A stretch of DNA of 64,000 bases, from positions 1 through 64,000 of the forward strand of contig NZ_FZNP01000016.1 of assembly GCF_900188105.1 (NCBI RefSeq). Direction: 5' to 3'. Source of the stretch: Actinomadura mexicana (GTDB taxonomy: Bacteria; Actinomycetota; Actinomycetes; Streptosporangiales; Streptosporangiaceae). Numbering within the stretch: the stretch's first letter is position 1; every line of letters starts with the position of its first letter. The notes below the pieces were generated by a model. The model was given only the letters and a program-made list of their open reading frames with translations, was not told where the DNA came from and ran no database searches. Positions 6,810 through 15,467 of the stretch are shown in pieces. The translations under genes were made by a program, and so were the position numbers.

Positions 6810-8203
6810 GACGCGTTTCCCTTCGTGGTCGACAGCAGGCGCGTGGTGGAGCGCCCTTCCAGGAGGGGCAGCAGGACCACCTCGCCGTTGTGGGACCGGA
6901 CGGTCTCGGCCTCGGGCAGGGCCGCCCCGGCGTAGTCGGCGCCCTTGACCCACACGTCGGGGCGCAGGCGCTCCAGGAGCGGCGCCGGGGTGTCGTCGTC
7001 GAACACCAGCGCGGCGTCGACGTCGCTGAGCGCCTCCAGCACCCGGACGCGGTCCGCGGCGGGCGTCACCGGGCGGGACGGCCCCTTGCGGCGCCGGACC
7101 GACGCGTCGGAGTTGACGCAGACGATCAGGCAGTCGCCGAGCCTGCGCGCCTGCTGCAGCAGGCTGACATGGCCCGCGTGCAGCAGGTCGAAGCAGCCGC
7201 CGGTGGCCACCACCGTGCCGCCCGCCCGCCGCGTCCGCTCGACGACGTCCCAGGCGTCCTCGCCGCGCTCGGGGACGAGCCGGGCCGTGCCGCACTCGGC
7301 GAGCTGCGCCGCGACGGCCGCGGCGGCGCCGGCGTGGACGAACTCCGACGCCCGGTCGACGCCCTCGGTGACGGCAGCGGCCAGGTCCGCGCCGTCGGCG
7401 AGCGCGCCGACGGCGCCGGCGGCGAAGCTGTCGCCCGCGCCGCACGAGTCGCCGCGGGCGGGCCGGGCGGGCGCGAGGAACGGGGCCTCGGACCCGTCGC
7501 ACAGCAGCGCGCCCTCGGCGCCCAGCGTGATCGCGACGCCTTCGATGCCCCAGGACCGGCCGAGGTGGCGGCCGCGCCGCCCGGCGGCCGACAGTCCGAA
7601 CCCGGTGATGTCGGCGCCGTCGGCCGCGGCGAGCCGGGCGGCCTCCTCCTCGTTCGGGGTGAGCAGCCGGACCCCCGGCACCGGCGGCTCGCCGCGCGGG
7701 TGCGGATCCCACACGACGGGGACGCTCGGGGGCAGTTCGCCGAGCAGGGACCGGACGGCGCGGTGCCGGGAGACGCCGCGGCCGTAGTCGGAGACCAGCA
7801 CGGCGCCCGCCCCGGCGATCGCCTCGGCGACGCGGGGGCCGACGGGCCCGTCCAGGGCCTGCCCGTCCCCGGCGTCCAGGCGCGCCACCGAGTGGCCGCC
7901 GGACCGGATGCGCAGCTTGCAGGGCGTCCCGCCGTGCAGGTGGAGCGCCGCCACCTCCACGTGCCGCTCCAGCATCGCGCGCAGCCGCCGGCCCGGGTCG
8001 TCGTCGGCGAGCGCGGTGACGAGCACCACCTCGCGGCCGCCCGCCGCGGCGAGCAGCGCCGCGAGGCCCGCGCCGCCGGGACGGGGCCGCTCCTCGGCCT
8101 GCTCGACGACGGGGACGGGCGCGTCCGGGCAGAGCCGGCTGCTGCTGCCGACGACGTCGACGTCGAGCAGGACGTCGCCCACCACGACCAGTGGCGCCGT
8201 CAT
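6806..8203 (-). CDS. hldE: bifunctional heptose 7-phosphate kinase / heptose 1-phosphate adenylyltransferase
   Basis: A 465-residue two-domain protein. Residues 1-315 are a PfkB/ribokinase domain, with SDYGRGV and the GDSCGAGDSFAAG anion-hole/catalytic-base motif. Residues 325-465 are a cytidylyltransferase-fold domain with GGCFDLLHAGHVSLL (HxGH nucleotide-binding motif) and WVKGADY. This is the HldE order. It would make heptose 1,7-bisphosphate and then, after dephosphorylation, ADP-heptose. With the GmhA-like and GmhB-like genes nearby the route from sedoheptulose 7-phosphate to ADP-heptose is complete. A strong GGGAGGGAGG site precedes the ATG at 8203. Confidence 0.88.
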   Translation of the reverse strand: MTAPLVVVGDVLLDVDVVGSSSRLCPDAPVPVVEQAEERPRPGGAGLAALLAAAGGREVVLVTALADDDPGRRLRAMLERHVEVAALHLHGGTPCKLRIRSGGHSVARLDAGDGQALDGPVGPRVAEAIAGAGAVLVSDYGRGVSRHRAVRSLLGELPPSVPVVWDPHPRGEPPVPGVRLLTPNEEEAARLAAADGADITGFGLSAAGRRGRHLGRSWGIEGVAITLGAEGALLCDGSEAPFLAPARPARGDSCGAGDSFAAGAVGALADGADLAAAVTEGVDRASEFVHAGAAAAVAAQLAECGTARLVPERGEDAWDVVERTRRAGGTVVATGGCFDLLHAGHVSLLQQARRLGDCLIVCVNSDASVRRRKGPSRPVTPAADRVRVLEALSDVDAALVFDDDTPAPLLERLRPDVWVKGADYAGAALPEAETVRSHNGEVVLLPLLEGRSTTRLLSTTKGNAS

Positions 8204-8230
8204 GGCCCCTCCCTCCCGCGAGGGTCCCGC

Positions 8231-8836
8231 TCAGGCATGGCGCACCCCCAGCGCGTCGTCGACCGCCCCGCACAGCAGGTGGATCGCGGCGAGGTGGATC
8301 TCCTGGACGGTCGAGGTCGAGGCCGCCCGCACGGTGATCGCGTCGTCGCACGCCTCGGCCAGCGGGTTCGGGCCCGGCCCGGTGACCGCCCAGGCCGCGA
8401 GCCCGAGCCCCCGGGCCCGCCGCGCCGCCGCGATCACGTTGGGGCTGCGCCCGCTGGTCGACAGGCACACCAGCACGTCCCCGGGGCGGCCGTGCGCCTG
8501 CACCTGCCGCTCGAACACGGTGGCCGCGCCGTAGTCGTTGCCGATCGCCGTGAGCGACGAGGTGTCGCCGTGCAGCGGGATCGCCGACAGCGGCCGGCGC
8601 TCGTCCTCGAACCGGCCGACGAGCTCGGCCGTCAGATGCTGCGCCTCCGCGGCGCTGCCGCCGTTGCCGCAGGCCAGCAGGCGGCCCCCGGCGCGCAGGA
8701 CGCCGGCCAGGCGCAGGCCCCACGCCTGCACGGTGGGGACCTGCTCGCGGAACAGCAGCGCCGCCTCCGCGAGCGCCTCCAGCCGCCGGTCGTGGACGGT
8801 GGAGGTGCGGGTCCGGGTCCCGGGCTGCGCGGTCAT
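8231..8836 (-). CDS. gmhA: SIS-domain sedoheptulose 7-phosphate isomerase (GmhA-like)
   Basis: A 201-residue phosphosugar isomerase. LACGNGGSAAEAQHLTAELVGRFE is typical of GmhA (the part ACGNGGSAAEAQHLTAEL binds phosphate); LVCLSTSGRSPNVIAAARRA is the second SIS motif. TSSLTAIGNDYG and VQEIHLAAIHLLC also match the family. It should convert sedoheptulose 7-phosphate into D-glycero-D-manno-heptose 7-phosphate. ATG at 8836 shares one base with the stop of the preceding glycosyltransferase (TGATG), so coupling is likely. A 27-base gap carries the ribosome-binding site of the HldE-like gene. Confidence 0.88.
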   Translation of the reverse strand: MTAQPGTRTRTSTVHDRRLEALAEAALLFREQVPTVQAWGLRLAGVLRAGGRLLACGNGGSAAEAQHLTAELVGRFEDERRPLSAIPLHGDTSSLTAIGNDYGAATVFERQVQAHGRPGDVLVCLSTSGRSPNVIAAARRARGLGLAAWAVTGPGPNPLAEACDDAITVRAASTSTVQEIHLAAIHLLCGAVDDALGVRHA

Positions 8837-10068
8837 CAGGCCGCCACCCCGCTCAGCGCGGCGGCGTGCCGGTAGACCTCGGCGGTGCCGGCGGCGACCC
8901 GGGCCCACGAGTAGTGTGCACGCGCCCGCCCGCCGCCCGCGCGCCCCATCGCGGCGCGCTCGGCCGGATCGTCCAGCAGCCGCCGGATCGCCCGGGCGGC
9001 CTTCTCCGGGTCGCGCGGCGGGACGACGACGCCGGTGACGCCGTCCACGACGGTGTCGAGGTGCCCTCCGACGGCGGTCGCCACCACCGGGACGCCGCAG
9101 GCCATCGCCTCCAGCGGCACCATGCCGAACGGCTCGTACCAGGGCAGGGTGACGACGAGGCTCGCCGAGCGCAGCAGCGGCGGGACCTCGTCGCGGCCGA
9201 GCCGGCCGAGGAACTCCACCCGCCCGGCCGCGTTCGCGTCCGCCGCCACCCGCCGCAGCCTGCGCACCTCGGGGTCGCCGTCGAGGCCGTCGCGGGGCGG
9301 CCCGCCCGCGACCAGCAGCTCGGCGTCCGGCAGATGCGCCAGCGCGCGGATGGCGGTGTCGACGCCCTTGCGTTCGACGAGCCGCGACAGCACCACGAGC
9401 CGGGGCCGTCCGCGCCCGCCGCGGGCGGGACCCCCGGGCGAGAAGAGGTCCAGGTCGACCCCGCACGGCACCACGCGGACGCGGTCGCGGGGGACGCCCA
9501 TCGCGGTCAGCTCGGCGGTCTCGTCCGAGCAGGTGGCGACGACGGCGTCGGCGGCGCGCCCGAGCGCGCGCTCCAGCCGGACGCGGGAGGCGGGGCTGGT
9601 GTCGCCGTCGCCCTGGTGGCGCCGCTTGACGGTGCCGAGCGCGTGGTAGGTCTGCACGACGGGGACGCGCCGGGCCCCCGCCGCCTGCGCCGCCTGGACG
9701 GCCGCGAGGCCGCTCATCCAGAAGTGGGCGTGCGCGACGTCGGGCGGGTCCGCGGCCCAGCGCCGCCCCAGGTACCTCCCGAAGTCGTGCATCCACGGCA
9801 GCAGGTCGTCCTTGGCGATGGGCCCGGCCGGGCCCGCCGGGACGTGCTCCACGGTCACGCCGGGCGCGAACCCGACCCGCTCGGGCAGCGCGGCCGCGTC
9901 CCGGCGGGTGTAGACGGTGACGACGTGCCCCTGCGCGCCGAGTTCGGCGGCCAGTTCCGCGACGAACACGTTCTGCCCGCCGCCGTCCGCTCCGCCCAGC
10001 CCCGTCCCGGCGGGGCCGCTCCCGGCGGCGAGGGGGCTGGCGTGCTCGGAGATCATGGCTATCTTCAT
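8836..10068 (-). CDS. glycosyltransferase family 4 (group 1)
   Basis: A 410-residue GT-B enzyme. The N-terminus has the MKIAMISEHASP strand and GGADGGGQNVFVAELA, the acceptor/donor glycine loop of sucrose-synthase-like GT4 enzymes. VVPCGVDLDLFSP, LSRLVERKGVDTAIRAL and the C-terminal YEPFGMVPLEAMACGVPVVA (E-x7-E donor motif) are textbook GT4. Donor sugar is not readable from sequence. The start at 10068 has GGAGGTAACGCG upstream and overlaps the stop of the preceding transferase (ATGA). Confidence 0.9.
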   Translation of the reverse strand: MKIAMISEHASPLAAGSGPAGTGLGGADGGGQNVFVAELAAELGAQGHVVTVYTRRDAAALPERVGFAPGVTVEHVPAGPAGPIAKDDLLPWMHDFGRYLGRRWAADPPDVAHAHFWMSGLAAVQAAQAAGARRVPVVQTYHALGTVKRRHQGDGDTSPASRVRLERALGRAADAVVATCSDETAELTAMGVPRDRVRVVPCGVDLDLFSPGGPARGGRGRPRLVVLSRLVERKGVDTAIRALAHLPDAELLVAGGPPRDGLDGDPEVRRLRRVAADANAAGRVEFLGRLGRDEVPPLLRSASLVVTLPWYEPFGMVPLEAMACGVPVVATAVGGHLDTVVDGVTGVVVPPRDPEKAARAIRRLLDDPAERAAMGRAGGGRARAHYSWARVAAGTAEVYRHAAALSGVAA

Positions 10069-11060
10069 CGCGTTACCTCCTGGAGAGTTCGCCGCCAGTC
10101 GCGCAGGAACCGCGGGAGCCCGTAGCGGTCGACGGCGTGCGCCCGCGCCTCCTTCCCCATCTGGCGGGCGCGCGGCGGGTCGGCGGCCAGGGTTCGCGCG
10201 GCGCCGGCCAGGGTGGCGACCCGCGTGGACAGCACCCCGGCCTCCGGCGGGACCGCCTCGACCGCCTCGGTGGTGGCGAGCGCCACGACCGGGAGGCCGA
10301 GCATCATGGCCTCGATCAGCGCGAGGCCGAGCGAGGTCCACCGGTAGGGGTGGACGTAGACGCGGCGGCGGGCGAGCTCCTCGTGCATCCTCGCCTGCGG
10401 CAGGTCCTCGAAGGTCCAGAGCGCCTCGTGCGCGATGCCGAGCCTGCCCGGGGCGCCGGAGACGTTCATCCCGAACAGGTCCACGGGGACGGCGGCCGCC
10501 AGCTCGGCCAGCAGGTCGGCGCCGGCGACGCGCCCGCGGCGCAGCGGGTCGTTGATGACGACGCCGGCGCGCGGCAGCTCGGCGGTGTACCGGTGGCCGG
10601 GGTCGACGACGCCGTGCTCGATGACCCTGGTCGGGGCGCGGCCGCAGTTCCAGAACAGCTGGTTGAAGTGGGTGACGTGCACGACGAGGATGTCGGAGCG
10701 GTCGTGCAGGAAGTGGCGGCTGTCGGGGACGACCTCCTCCGGCATCCCCACGTCGGACGGGGTCCGGCGCGGCGTGTCGTGCTCGACGTAGACGGCCGGG
10801 ACGTCGCGTCCGGGGCGGCGCCCGAGCCACTTCTCGGCGAGCCGCAGTTCGCGGGGGCGCTGCAGGACGACGGCGTCGACGTCCTCGTCGCGGAGCCGCT
10901 CCGGCGGCACCTCGACCGCGCGGTCGGGCCAGTGGAAGGTGTCGGGGCGGCCCCTCCCGTCCGGGCCCCGGTCCGGCGTGACGGGGACGAGCGTGGTCTG
11001 CGGGCCGTGGACGAACGACGTCGCCCACGATCCGTGCACGTGCCACATCAGCACTCTCAC
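10065..11060 (-). CDS. glycosyltransferase, GT4-like
   Basis: A 331-residue protein with a short, divergent N-terminal half (VLMWHVHGSWATSFVHG) and a recognisable GT-B C-terminal half: YRWTSLGLALIEAMMLGLPV and EAVPPEAGVLS. It probably transfers a sugar within the same glycan. GTG at 11060 overlaps the stop of the upstream GT9 gene (GTGA). An internal ATG at codon 5 is possible but GTG fits the overlap pattern seen throughout this operon. The family assignment is less certain than that of its downstream neighbour. Confidence 0.75.
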   Translation of the reverse strand: MRVLMWHVHGSWATSFVHGPQTTLVPVTPDRGPDGRGRPDTFHWPDRAVEVPPERLRDEDVDAVVLQRPRELRLAEKWLGRRPGRDVPAVYVEHDTPRRTPSDVGMPEEVVPDSRHFLHDRSDILVVHVTHFNQLFWNCGRAPTRVIEHGVVDPGHRYTAELPRAGVVINDPLRRGRVAGADLLAELAAAVPVDLFGMNVSGAPGRLGIAHEALWTFEDLPQARMHEELARRRVYVHPYRWTSLGLALIEAMMLGLPVVALATTEAVEAVPPEAGVLSTRVATLAGAARTLAADPPRARQMGKEARAHAVDRYGLPRFLRDWRRTLQEVTR

Positions 11061-12085
11061 CGGGCGGGCACCTCCTCGTCCGACGCCGTGATCTCGTCCG
11101 ACGCCACGATCTCCACGGCGGCGGCGACCTCGTCGGGGCCGACCGACGACAGGCAGGGGTGGCCGTCCACGGGGCAGTCGCGGGCGCGGCTGTCCCTGCA
11201 CGGCGCCCGCTGGTCGCCGAGCAGCGCCAGCGGGACCCCGAAGGGCGCCCACCGGGCGGCCGGGACGGTCGGCGCGAACAGCGACACGACCGGCGTCCCG
11301 ACGGCCGCCGCCAGGTGCGCGGGGCCGGTGTTGCCGGCGACGACGGCGCAGCCGCTGCGCAGCACCGACGCGAGCTCGGGCAGGCTGGTGCGCCCGCCGA
11401 GGTCGAGGCCGTCCTCCCCGGCGACCAGCGCCGTCAGTTCCTTCTCGTCCTTGTGGCCGGTCACGACCACCCGGCGTCCCGCGGCGACGAGCAGCCGCAC
11501 AGCCTCGGCGCAGTGCCCGGGCGGCCAGGCGCGCGCCGGGACGGAGGTCCCCGGGTGCACCACCACGTAGCCGGGCCCGCCGGTGAGGTGGTCGATGTCG
11601 GGCAGCGGGCCGCGGACCCGCAGCCGGGTGTCGGCGGGGGCGGGGAACCCGGCGTCCTCGACGAGGCCGAGCATGCGCAGCGGCTCGGGCACATCGGTGT
11701 CCGGGCGGTGCCGCAGGTCCAGCAGCGACCCCGGGTAGTCCTCGCTGATGCCGCCGATCCAGGGCGTCCCGGCGAGCCGCAGCAGCAGCGCGAGCGGCAG
11801 CGGCGACTGGTGGAACGAGGTCAGGACCAGGGCCCGGTCGAACCCCCTCAGCTCGCGGACGAGGCGGTCGACGTCGGCCTGCTCGACGGGCACGGGGTCC
11901 GGGTCGATCCAGGGGGCGCGCCACTCGATGACGCGGTCGACGCCGGGCAGCATGTCGGCCGCGGCGCGCCCCCGCGGCCCGCACAGCAGCACGAGTTCGT
12001 CGGCGCGTTCGGCGACCGCCCGCACCGCGGGGCCGGCGAGCAGGACGTCGCCGATGTTGTCCTGCCGTGCGACGAGCACTCTCAT
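11057..12085 (-). CDS. glycosyltransferase family 9 (heptosyltransferase-like)
   Basis: A 342-residue GT-B enzyme related to ADP-heptose:LPS heptosyltransferases. RQDNIGDVLLAGPAVRAVA, VVVHPGTSVPARAWPPGHCA and AGNTGPAHLAAAVGTPVVSL are the GT9 landmarks. It is the second GT9 in the operon, so at least two heptose (or similar ADP-sugar) additions are plausible. Near the C-terminus are several Cys (PCRDSRARDCPVDGHPCLS), as in other GT9 proteins. The ATG at 12085 overlaps the stop of the fused GT2-phosphatase gene. Confidence 0.87.
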   Translation of the reverse strand: MRVLVARQDNIGDVLLAGPAVRAVAERADELVLLCGPRGRAAADMLPGVDRVIEWRAPWIDPDPVPVEQADVDRLVRELRGFDRALVLTSFHQSPLPLALLLRLAGTPWIGGISEDYPGSLLDLRHRPDTDVPEPLRMLGLVEDAGFPAPADTRLRVRGPLPDIDHLTGGPGYVVVHPGTSVPARAWPPGHCAEAVRLLVAAGRRVVVTGHKDEKELTALVAGEDGLDLGGRTSLPELASVLRSGCAVVAGNTGPAHLAAAVGTPVVSLFAPTVPAARWAPFGVPLALLGDQRAPCRDSRARDCPVDGHPCLSSVGPDEVAAAVEIVASDEITASDEEVPAR

Positions 12086-13599
12086 CGGCGCCTCCTTCCG
12101 CCGAGGACCAGGTCGACGGCGGCCTCCAGCGTCGGCGCCGTCTCCGGCGCCCGCTCGATCTCCGCCCGCAGCGTCCGGCCCGTCGGGACGAGGATGCCGC
12201 GCGCCCCGGCCGCCGCCGCGGCCTCGATGTCGCCGCCGATGTCGCCGATGACCGCGCAGTCGGACGGCGGCACCCCGAGCCGCTCGGCCGCGCGCTCGAC
12301 CAGCCCCGGGCGCGGCTTGCGGCACCCGCAGCCGTCGCCGCCGTCGTGCGGGCAGAACTCCCACACGTCGACGCGGCCGAGCAGCTCCTCGGCGCGGGCG
12401 TTGACGCGCCGCACGTCCCCGGCGGTGACGCGGCCCTTGGCGATCCCGGACTGGTTGGACACGACACCGATCCGGACTCCGTGCCGCCGCAGCCGGTCGA
12501 GGGCGCGGCGGGCGCCCGGCATCGGCTCGACCCGCGCCGGATCCCCGTTGTAGGGGACGTCCCTGATCAGGGTGTCGTCGCGGTCGAACAGGACGGCCCG
12601 CGTCCCGCCCCACGCCCGCGCCCGCCGGTGGACGGCCAGGCCCCGCACGCGGTGCCAGACCGCCGCGGGCGGGATGGCGGCGCTGGTGACCAGCATCCTG
12701 GTGACCTCTTCCGGCGTCCGGGGGCCCGGCCGTATCCGCTCGTGGGCGAATCTCGCGGTGAGCGCCGTCCAGGCCCCCGCGGCGGTGAGCGCGACGGCCG
12801 CGCCGCGGCGGCCGCGCGCCGCCGCGGGAAGGGCGGCGAGGGCGAGCAGGGCCGCCGCGGTGGTGAGGACGTGGCGGCGGAGCAGGCCGCGGCCCTCGCC
12901 GGCGCGGCGGCGCCAGGACGGGCCGTGCACGCGCCACATGAGGACGTCGTCGGCGTTCCCGGCCTGCGCCCGCACCGACGCCCAGAACCCGGCCGGGCGG
13001 ACCGGATGCGCCAGCCGCCGCTCCCCGAGGACGAGGCCGTGCCCCGCGTCCATGGCGCGCAGCGCCAGGTCCGCGTCCTCGCGGTAGGCGCGGCGGAAGC
13101 GCTCGTCGAAGCCGCCGAGCGCTTCCAGTACGACGCGGCGGTAGGCCATGTCGGCGGTGATCCAGTCGGCGCCGGCGAGCCCGGCGGTGCCGCGCTCCCA
13201 GTCCGTCGGGGCCCGGCCCTCCGGCGGCGGGACGGTCACGCGCCCCTGGGAACCGCCGGCCTCCGGCGGCAGGGCGGCGAGGTCGGCCGCGAGCCGGGCG
13301 GGCCACTTCGCCTCGGGAACGACGTCGTCGTCCAGGAACGCGACCCACTCGGTCGTGGCGGCTCGCCAGCCGGCGTTGCGCGCGGCGGCGGGCCCGCGGC
13401 CCCCGGAGCGGATCACCCGGACCCGCGGCCCGGCCGACGGCGGAAGCGGCAGCGGCGCGCCGGGCGCCGGGCGGTCGTCCACGATGATGATCTCTTGCGG
13501 CGCGGGGCCCGCGCCGTCCTCCCCGGCGGCCAGCAGCGCGTGCAGCGTGACGCGCAGGCTCGGCCTGCCGATCGTGGGAATGACGACGGTGCAGTTCAT
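12082..13599 (-). CDS. fused glycosyltransferase family 2 - heptose bisphosphate phosphatase (GmhB-like HAD)
   Basis: A 505-residue fusion. Residues 1-220 are a GT-A/GT2 domain: MNCTVVIPTIGRPS, EIIIVDDRPAP and FLDDDVVPE with the metal-binding DDD. Residues 240-290 are hydrophobic and may touch the membrane. From about residue 334 to the end is a HAD-IIIA phosphatase: motif I LFDRDDTLIRD, motif II VVSNQSGI and a zinc-type CPHDGGDGCGCRKP like that of GmhB. The phosphatase would remove the 7-phosphate of heptose 1,7-bisphosphate, the step missing between the two HldE activities. A GT fused to this phosphatase links precursor supply to transfer. It overlaps the genes on both sides. Confidence 0.87.
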   Translation of the reverse strand: MNCTVVIPTIGRPSLRVTLHALLAAGEDGAGPAPQEIIIVDDRPAPGAPLPLPPSAGPRVRVIRSGGRGPAAARNAGWRAATTEWVAFLDDDVVPEAKWPARLAADLAALPPEAGGSQGRVTVPPPEGRAPTDWERGTAGLAGADWITADMAYRRVVLEALGGFDERFRRAYREDADLALRAMDAGHGLVLGERRLAHPVRPAGFWASVRAQAGNADDVLMWRVHGPSWRRRAGEGRGLLRRHVLTTAAALLALAALPAAARGRRGAAVALTAAGAWTALTARFAHERIRPGPRTPEEVTRMLVTSAAIPPAAVWHRVRGLAVHRRARAWGGTRAVLFDRDDTLIRDVPYNGDPARVEPMPGARRALDRLRRHGVRIGVVSNQSGIAKGRVTAGDVRRVNARAEELLGRVDVWEFCPHDGGDGCGCRKPRPGLVERAAERLGVPPSDCAVIGDIGGDIEAAAAAGARGILVPTGRTLRAEIERAPETAPTLEAAVDLVLGGRRRR

Positions 13600-15236
13600 C
13601 GGGCACGCACCTCCCGGCGGCGCACCACGAACGGCCCGATGGCCAGCAGGTCGACCGGCGCCGAGCCGAAGCACTCCAGCGCGTCGCGCGGGTCGTCGAC
13701 CATGGGGCGGCCGGCGGTGTTCAGGCTGGTGTTCACGATGACCGGCAGCCCGGTGCGGCGGCGGAACTCCTCCAGGAGGCGCGCCACGAGCGGTTCGTCC
13801 GCGGCGTCGACCGTCTGGACGCGGGCGGTGCCGTCCACGTGCACGACGGCGGGGATCCGGTCGCGCCACCGCGGTCTCACCCGGTGCACGAACAGCATGT
13901 AGGGGCTCGGCAGCGGGCCCTCGAAGATCTCGGGTGCGCGGTCGAGCGCCACCATCGGCGCGATGGGCCGGAACTGCTCGCGGCCCTTGACGTCGTTGAG
14001 GCGCTCGACGTTGCCGGCATGCCCGGGATGGGCGAGCAGGGAGCGGTGCCCGAGCGCGCGCGGGCCGAACTCCGAGCGTCCCTGGAACCACGCCACGATC
14101 TCGTTGCGGGCCAGGGCGCCGGCGACGGCGGCGGCCAGGTCGTCCGGCCGCTCGTACGGGATCCCGGCGGTGTCGAGCCGCGCGGCGATCTCCTCGTCGT
14201 CCCACCGGCGGCCGAGGCCGGCGCCCGGCATGGCGGTCGGCGGGTCGCCGCCCGACCGCGCGACGTGCAGGGCCGCGCCGAGCGCCGTCCCGGAGTCGCC
14301 CGCCGCGGGCTGGACCCAGATGTCGTCGTAGGGCCCGGCCTCGGCCAGCCGGGTGTTGGCGACGCAGTTGAGGGCCACGCCGCCGGCGAGCATCAGGCGC
14401 CGGGCGCCGGTCCGGCCGTGCAGCCAGGCCGCGAGATCGAGGATCACCTCTTCCAGCCGGGTCTGGACCCCGGCGGCGAGGTCGGCGTGGTCGCGGGTCC
14501 ACTCGCCGCCGGGCCGGCGGGCCTTCGCCAGGGAGCCCCAGTCGATCGGGGCGACCGCGAAGCCGCCGTCCCCGGTCGCGCGGACGTGCTCGCGCAGCTC
14601 GTCCAGGAAGCGCGGCTCGCCGTAGGACGCGAGCGCCATGACCTTGTACTCGTCGCTGGAGCGCAGGAACCCGAGGTGCTCGGTGAGGTCCTCGTACATG
14701 AGCCCGAGCGAGTGGGGGAGGCGCTGGGCGTGCAGCGGCGTCAGCTCGCCTCCCTCGTACGTCCCGGCCAGGTGCGAGTGCGACTCGCCGCGGCCGTCCA
14801 GGACCAGCACGTCGCCCTCGCCGGGCCGCGGCGCGGCGAGCGCGGCGGAGGCGGCGTGCGCGACATGGTGCGGGACGTAACGGACGGTCCCGGGGTCGAG
14901 CCCCGGCAGAGCGGTCGCCAGGAAATCGGGGGCGCGCCGCGCGTAGAGCGTCCGCAGGCGTTCCCACCGGGCGTCGTGACCGTCGAGCCCGGGCTCGACG
15001 AGGTCGGGATCGTAGGAGTAGGCGACGGCGTCGAGGTCGCCGGGCTCCAGTCCGGCCTCCTCCAGGCACCATCGGGCGGCCTGCTCCGGCGTCTCCCAGG
15101 CCGAGAAGGGCACCGGCCGCTTCCCGTGCTTGCGGCGGCTGAAGCGCTCCTCCTCGGCCGCGGCGACGACGGCGCCGTCCGCCACCAGCGCGGCGGCCGG
15201 ATCATGGAAGATCGCGTTGATTCCGAGCACGCGCAT
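13596..15236 (-). CDS. carbamoyltransferase, NodU/CmcH family
   Basis: A 546-residue carbamoyltransferase, first gene of the minus-strand operon. The N-terminal ASKHA-type domain begins MRVLGINAIFHDPAAALV and has the metal-binding HHVAHAASAALA. Mid-protein LAGGVALNCVANTRL and QPAAGDSGTALGAALH are family landmarks. The C-terminal adenylation domain has FGPRALGHRSLLAHP and NTSLNTAGRPMVDDP. It would make carbamoyl-adenylate from carbamoyl phosphate and ATP and transfer the carbamoyl group to a hydroxyl, probably of a sugar in this product. Its stop overlaps the next start (ATGA). Confidence 0.9.
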   Translation of the reverse strand: MRVLGINAIFHDPAAALVADGAVVAAAEEERFSRRKHGKRPVPFSAWETPEQAARWCLEEAGLEPGDLDAVAYSYDPDLVEPGLDGHDARWERLRTLYARRAPDFLATALPGLDPGTVRYVPHHVAHAASAALAAPRPGEGDVLVLDGRGESHSHLAGTYEGGELTPLHAQRLPHSLGLMYEDLTEHLGFLRSSDEYKVMALASYGEPRFLDELREHVRATGDGGFAVAPIDWGSLAKARRPGGEWTRDHADLAAGVQTRLEEVILDLAAWLHGRTGARRLMLAGGVALNCVANTRLAEAGPYDDIWVQPAAGDSGTALGAALHVARSGGDPPTAMPGAGLGRRWDDEEIAARLDTAGIPYERPDDLAAAVAGALARNEIVAWFQGRSEFGPRALGHRSLLAHPGHAGNVERLNDVKGREQFRPIAPMVALDRAPEIFEGPLPSPYMLFVHRVRPRWRDRIPAVVHVDGTARVQTVDAADEPLVARLLEEFRRRTGLPVIVNTSLNTAGRPMVDDPRDALECFGSAPVDLLAIGPFVVRRREVRAR

Positions 15237-15467
15237 GAGTACCCCGTTTCGGCGCAGCGTTCGGTAAGGCAGAGGACGGGTGCCTTCGTCCTAGGCACCG
15301 CGCCCCGGGACGGACGGCCGGAGCGGAATCCCCTATAGGTAATTCCGGACATTGCCGAGAAACTGTGCCGTTAAACGCTGATGTCGGCAGAGTCGCGGGT
15401 AATAAAAAGTGCAGGTGACGCGGCATCCGCGCACATATAGGGGAATGCGGGGGGTACTGGCCGGTTC
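15237..15467. promoter_or_regulatory. divergent promoter region of the glycan cluster
   Basis: This 231-base gap separates the minus-strand operon from the plus-strand GT2 pair and is clearly AT-richer than its surroundings (TAATTCC, GTTAAACG, GGGTAATAAAAAG). A nine-base word TATAGGGGA occurs on the plus strand at 15436-15444 and on the minus strand at 15337-15329, one copy facing each gene set. GGGGTACT also sits close to both start codons (15451-15458 plus, 15245-15238 minus). These look like shared control elements; no factor can be named. Confidence 0.45.

Noticed and set aside
10065..15072. Very long alternative reading frames overlapping the glycan operon on both strands
   Set aside because: They are Arg/Ala/Pro-rich translations without motifs, a normal result of high G+C; the overlapping frames with family motifs explain the region.
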